Positions 5,949 through 7,263 of a stretch of DNA of 7,263 bases are shown in pieces. The stretch's first letter is position 1; every line of letters starts with the position of its first letter. The translations under genes were made by a program, and so were the position numbers. The notes beneath the pieces were generated by a model. It had not been told where the DNA came from, made no database searches, and saw nothing but the letters and a program-made list of their open reading frames with translations. The DNA is from Jatrophihabitans sp. (GTDB lineage Bacteria; Actinomycetota; Actinomycetes; Mycobacteriales; Jatrophihabitantaceae): NCBI GenBank assembly GCA_025966255.1, contig JAOPVG010000550.1, positions 1 to 7,263 on the forward strand. The letters run 5' to 3'.

Positions 5949-6503
5949 TCAGGCGCTGGCCGCGCCTGAGTCGTCGCCACCGTGACCGCCGTGGCCGCCA
6001 CCGTCGTTGTTGCCGGTGCTGTTGTTTCCGTCACCCGGATGACCGTTGTCGCCGCCCGGCTCGGGCGTTTCGGTGGCGTCGTCGTCGCCCGGCTCCGCGG
6101 TGTCGTTGTCGTCGCCAAGCTCGGGGGTACCCGTGCCGTTGTCGTCGCCCGGCTCAGCGGTGTGGGTGGCCGGCTCGGAGGTGTCGGTGCCGTTGTCGTC
6201 GCCCGGCTCAGACCCCTGCGTGCCACTGGAGACGTCCGAGCCCGGGCCGCGATTCGAGCCGCGCGTGGCGCTCTTGCCGCTCTGGCGCTTGGTGGTCGGC
6301 GTGGCCGTCGGTGTCGTCGGGTCGTCGGACGGCGGGGCCGTGGAATCCGTGGACGTGGACGTCGTGGCGGATGGGCCGGATCGGTGCGCGGGCGCCGCGC
6401 CCGGGCTCGCCGATGCGGCAGCGACCCCGGCGACGGTGCAGCCGCCGATGAACGCGGCGACGGCGACGCCCTTCACGAGGGGCGTGAGTGCGGGGAGTTG
6501 CAT
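5949..6503 (-). CDS. Exported or membrane-anchored acidic repeat protein, unknown function
   Basis: 184 residues of no family I recognise. Residues 1-11 form a short n-region with one lysine. A hydrophobic segment (about 12-31, GVAVAAFIGGCTVAGVAAAS) then acts as a signal peptide (possible cut after ASASPGAAPA) or an anchor; IGGC at 19-22 is a marginal lipobox. Residues 45-75 are Thr/Ser/Pro-rich, and 98-160 contain about five degenerate repeats built on EPGDDNGT. The tail (161-184) is Asn/Gly/His-rich, with GGGHGGHGGDD. Everything after the signal is expected to be disordered, strongly acidic and extracytoplasmic. ATG 6503 is chosen because GGAGG stands four bases upstream; GTG 6533 is in frame but lacks such a site, though it would suit a leaderless transcript from P1. 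It precedes the sigma gene by 33 bases, contains no Cys-based redox motif, and may be a target or sensor partner of that sigma factor. Confidence 0.75.
   Translation of the reverse strand: MQLPALTPLVKGVAVAAFIGGCTVAGVAAASASPGAAPAHRSGPSATTSTSTDSTAPPSDDPTTPTATPTTKRQSGKSATRGSNRGPGSDVSSGTQGSEPGDDNGTDTSEPATHTAEPGDDNGTGTPELGDDNDTAEPGDDDATETPEPGGDNGHPGDGNNSTGNNDGGGHGGHGGDDSGAASA
6024..6212 (-). repeat. Degenerate EPGDDNGT-encoding repeat tract
   Basis: About five units of EPGDDNGT-like peptide: EPGDDNGTDT, EPGDDNGTGT, ELGDDNDT, EPGDDDATET and EPGGDNGH. They are encoded by plus-strand blocks resembling TTGTCGTCGCCCGGCTC. Unit spacing is irregular (roughly 8-20 residues). The amino-acid pattern is kept better than the spacing, so selection on acidity and composition is likely. 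The clustered Asp/Asn residues could bind divalent cations, but no strict calcium-binding consensus is met. Confidence 0.75.
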
Positions 6504-6507
6504 GATG

Positions 6508-6512
6508 CCTCC
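6508..6512 (-). promoter_or_regulatory. Ribosome-binding site of the acidic repeat protein
   Basis: GGAGG on the minus strand, four bases before ATG 6503. It supports this start over the GTG ten codons upstream. Confidence 0.6.
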
Positions 6513-6540
6513 GGGTCCGGTGGGAGCTGACACCGCAGTA

Positions 6541-6566
6541 ATCGCGGGTCAGCCCATCCGGGTTAC
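6541..6566 (-). promoter_or_regulatory. Putative ECF promoter P1 of the repeat-protein/sigma module
   Basis: The minus strand has GTAACC (6566-6561), 16 bases, then CGATTAC (CGAT at 6544-6541). The AAC core in the -35 and the CG-rich -10 at this spacing fit ECF sigma promoters in general. The same arrangement recurs at 5305-5330. Transcription would start near 6534, about 30 bases before ATG 6503. The natural candidate to use it is the ECF sigma factor encoded at 5289-5915. Confidence 0.45.
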
Positions 6567-6575
6567 GCGGTGGGG
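6552..6575 (-). repeat. Copy 1 of a 24/25-base dispersed block
   Basis: On the minus strand it contains GCGTAACCCGGATGGGC preceded by CCCCACC. It is the intergenic counterpart of 5316-5340 and contains the -35-like part of P1. Confidence 0.8.
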
Positions 6576-6583
6576 CACCTCGT

Positions 6584-6604
6584 GGTTCAACATCGTGTTC
6601 AACC
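6584..6604 (-). promoter_or_regulatory. 21-base near-palindrome, operator-like
   Basis: On the minus strand the arms GGTTGAACA and TGTTGAACC flank CGA; eight of nine positions pair (a G-G mismatch at the fifth). The plus strand reads as two direct GTTCAAC copies 12 bases apart. It lies 11 bases after the cysM stop codon and 17 bases upstream of the P1 -35 box. No T-run follows, so a terminator is less likely than a protein-binding site. Confidence 0.4.
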
Positions 6605-6615
6605 GGCACCCGCCG

Positions 6616-7263
<648 letters not shown>

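Noticed and set aside
4577..6212. Tandem repeats considered as a CRISPR array or mobile element
   Set aside because: The repeats are in-frame, degenerate, without unique spacers, and explained as low-complexity protein tails. No transposase, terminal inverted repeats, tRNA or rRNA genes were seen anywhere in the window.
5876..6530. Plus-strand Arg/Val-rich frames antisense to the acidic repeat gene
   Set aside because: Their repeats only mirror the EPGDDNGT-coding repeats, and the minus frame has a signal sequence and a GGAGG site.

Overview
This 7.26-kb window is a GC-rich piece of an actinobacterial chromosome: GTG/TTG starts are common, strong G/C third-position bias is evident, and seven of the nine genes form one long leftward run on the minus strand. 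Gene content and order match the neighbourhood around murI of Mycobacterium tuberculosis (cysM, rhomboid Rv1337, murI Rv1338, metallo-beta-lactamase-fold Rv1339). Lineage-specific genes sit between cysM and the rhomboid gene. The genus cannot be named from the sequence.

Layout, left to right. 1-74 (minus): the first codons of a SARP/BTAD-type regulator that runs off the left edge. 116-520 (plus): a YjbQ/UPF0047 protein, divergent from the regulator. 552-2811 (minus): rhomboid protease, glutamate racemase (murI) and an Rv1339-type MBL-fold phosphodiesterase-like protein, joined by two 4-base stop/start overlaps (GTGA and ATGA), so almost certainly one translationally coupled operon. 2844-4379 (minus): a membrane-anchored, sulfite-oxidase-fold molybdopterin oxidoreductase. 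4474-6503 (minus): a three-gene sigma module, consisting of an exported acidic repeat protein, an ECF-type sigma factor, and a one-TM putative anti-sigma factor with a very long Gly/Ser/Asp-rich tail. 6616-7263 (minus): the C-terminal two thirds of O-phosphoserine sulfhydrylase CysM, cut by the right edge.

The sigma module is the most interesting part. A near-identical 24/25-base block occurs twice in it, once upstream of the repeat-protein gene (6552-6575) and once inside the 3' end of the sigma gene just before the anti-sigma start (5316-5340). Each copy contains GTAACC and is followed, exactly 16 bases after it, by CGATKAC. This has the geometry of an ECF sigma promoter and suggests an autoregulated circuit. 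A GC-rich 11-bp hairpin followed by a T-run lies between the repeat-protein gene and the sigma gene and encloses the sigma gene's first ATG, which makes it a candidate attenuator and casts doubt on that start. A 21-base near-palindrome lies upstream of the first promoter-like site.

How the genes work together. CysM belongs to the thiocarboxylate (CysO-dependent) cysteine pathway, MurI makes D-glutamate for peptidoglycan, and the rhomboid and MBL-fold proteins are conserved companions of murI. The sigma module and the oxidoreductase face the cell envelope and appear to be an insertion into that conserved order. A functional link between them is only inferred from adjacency.
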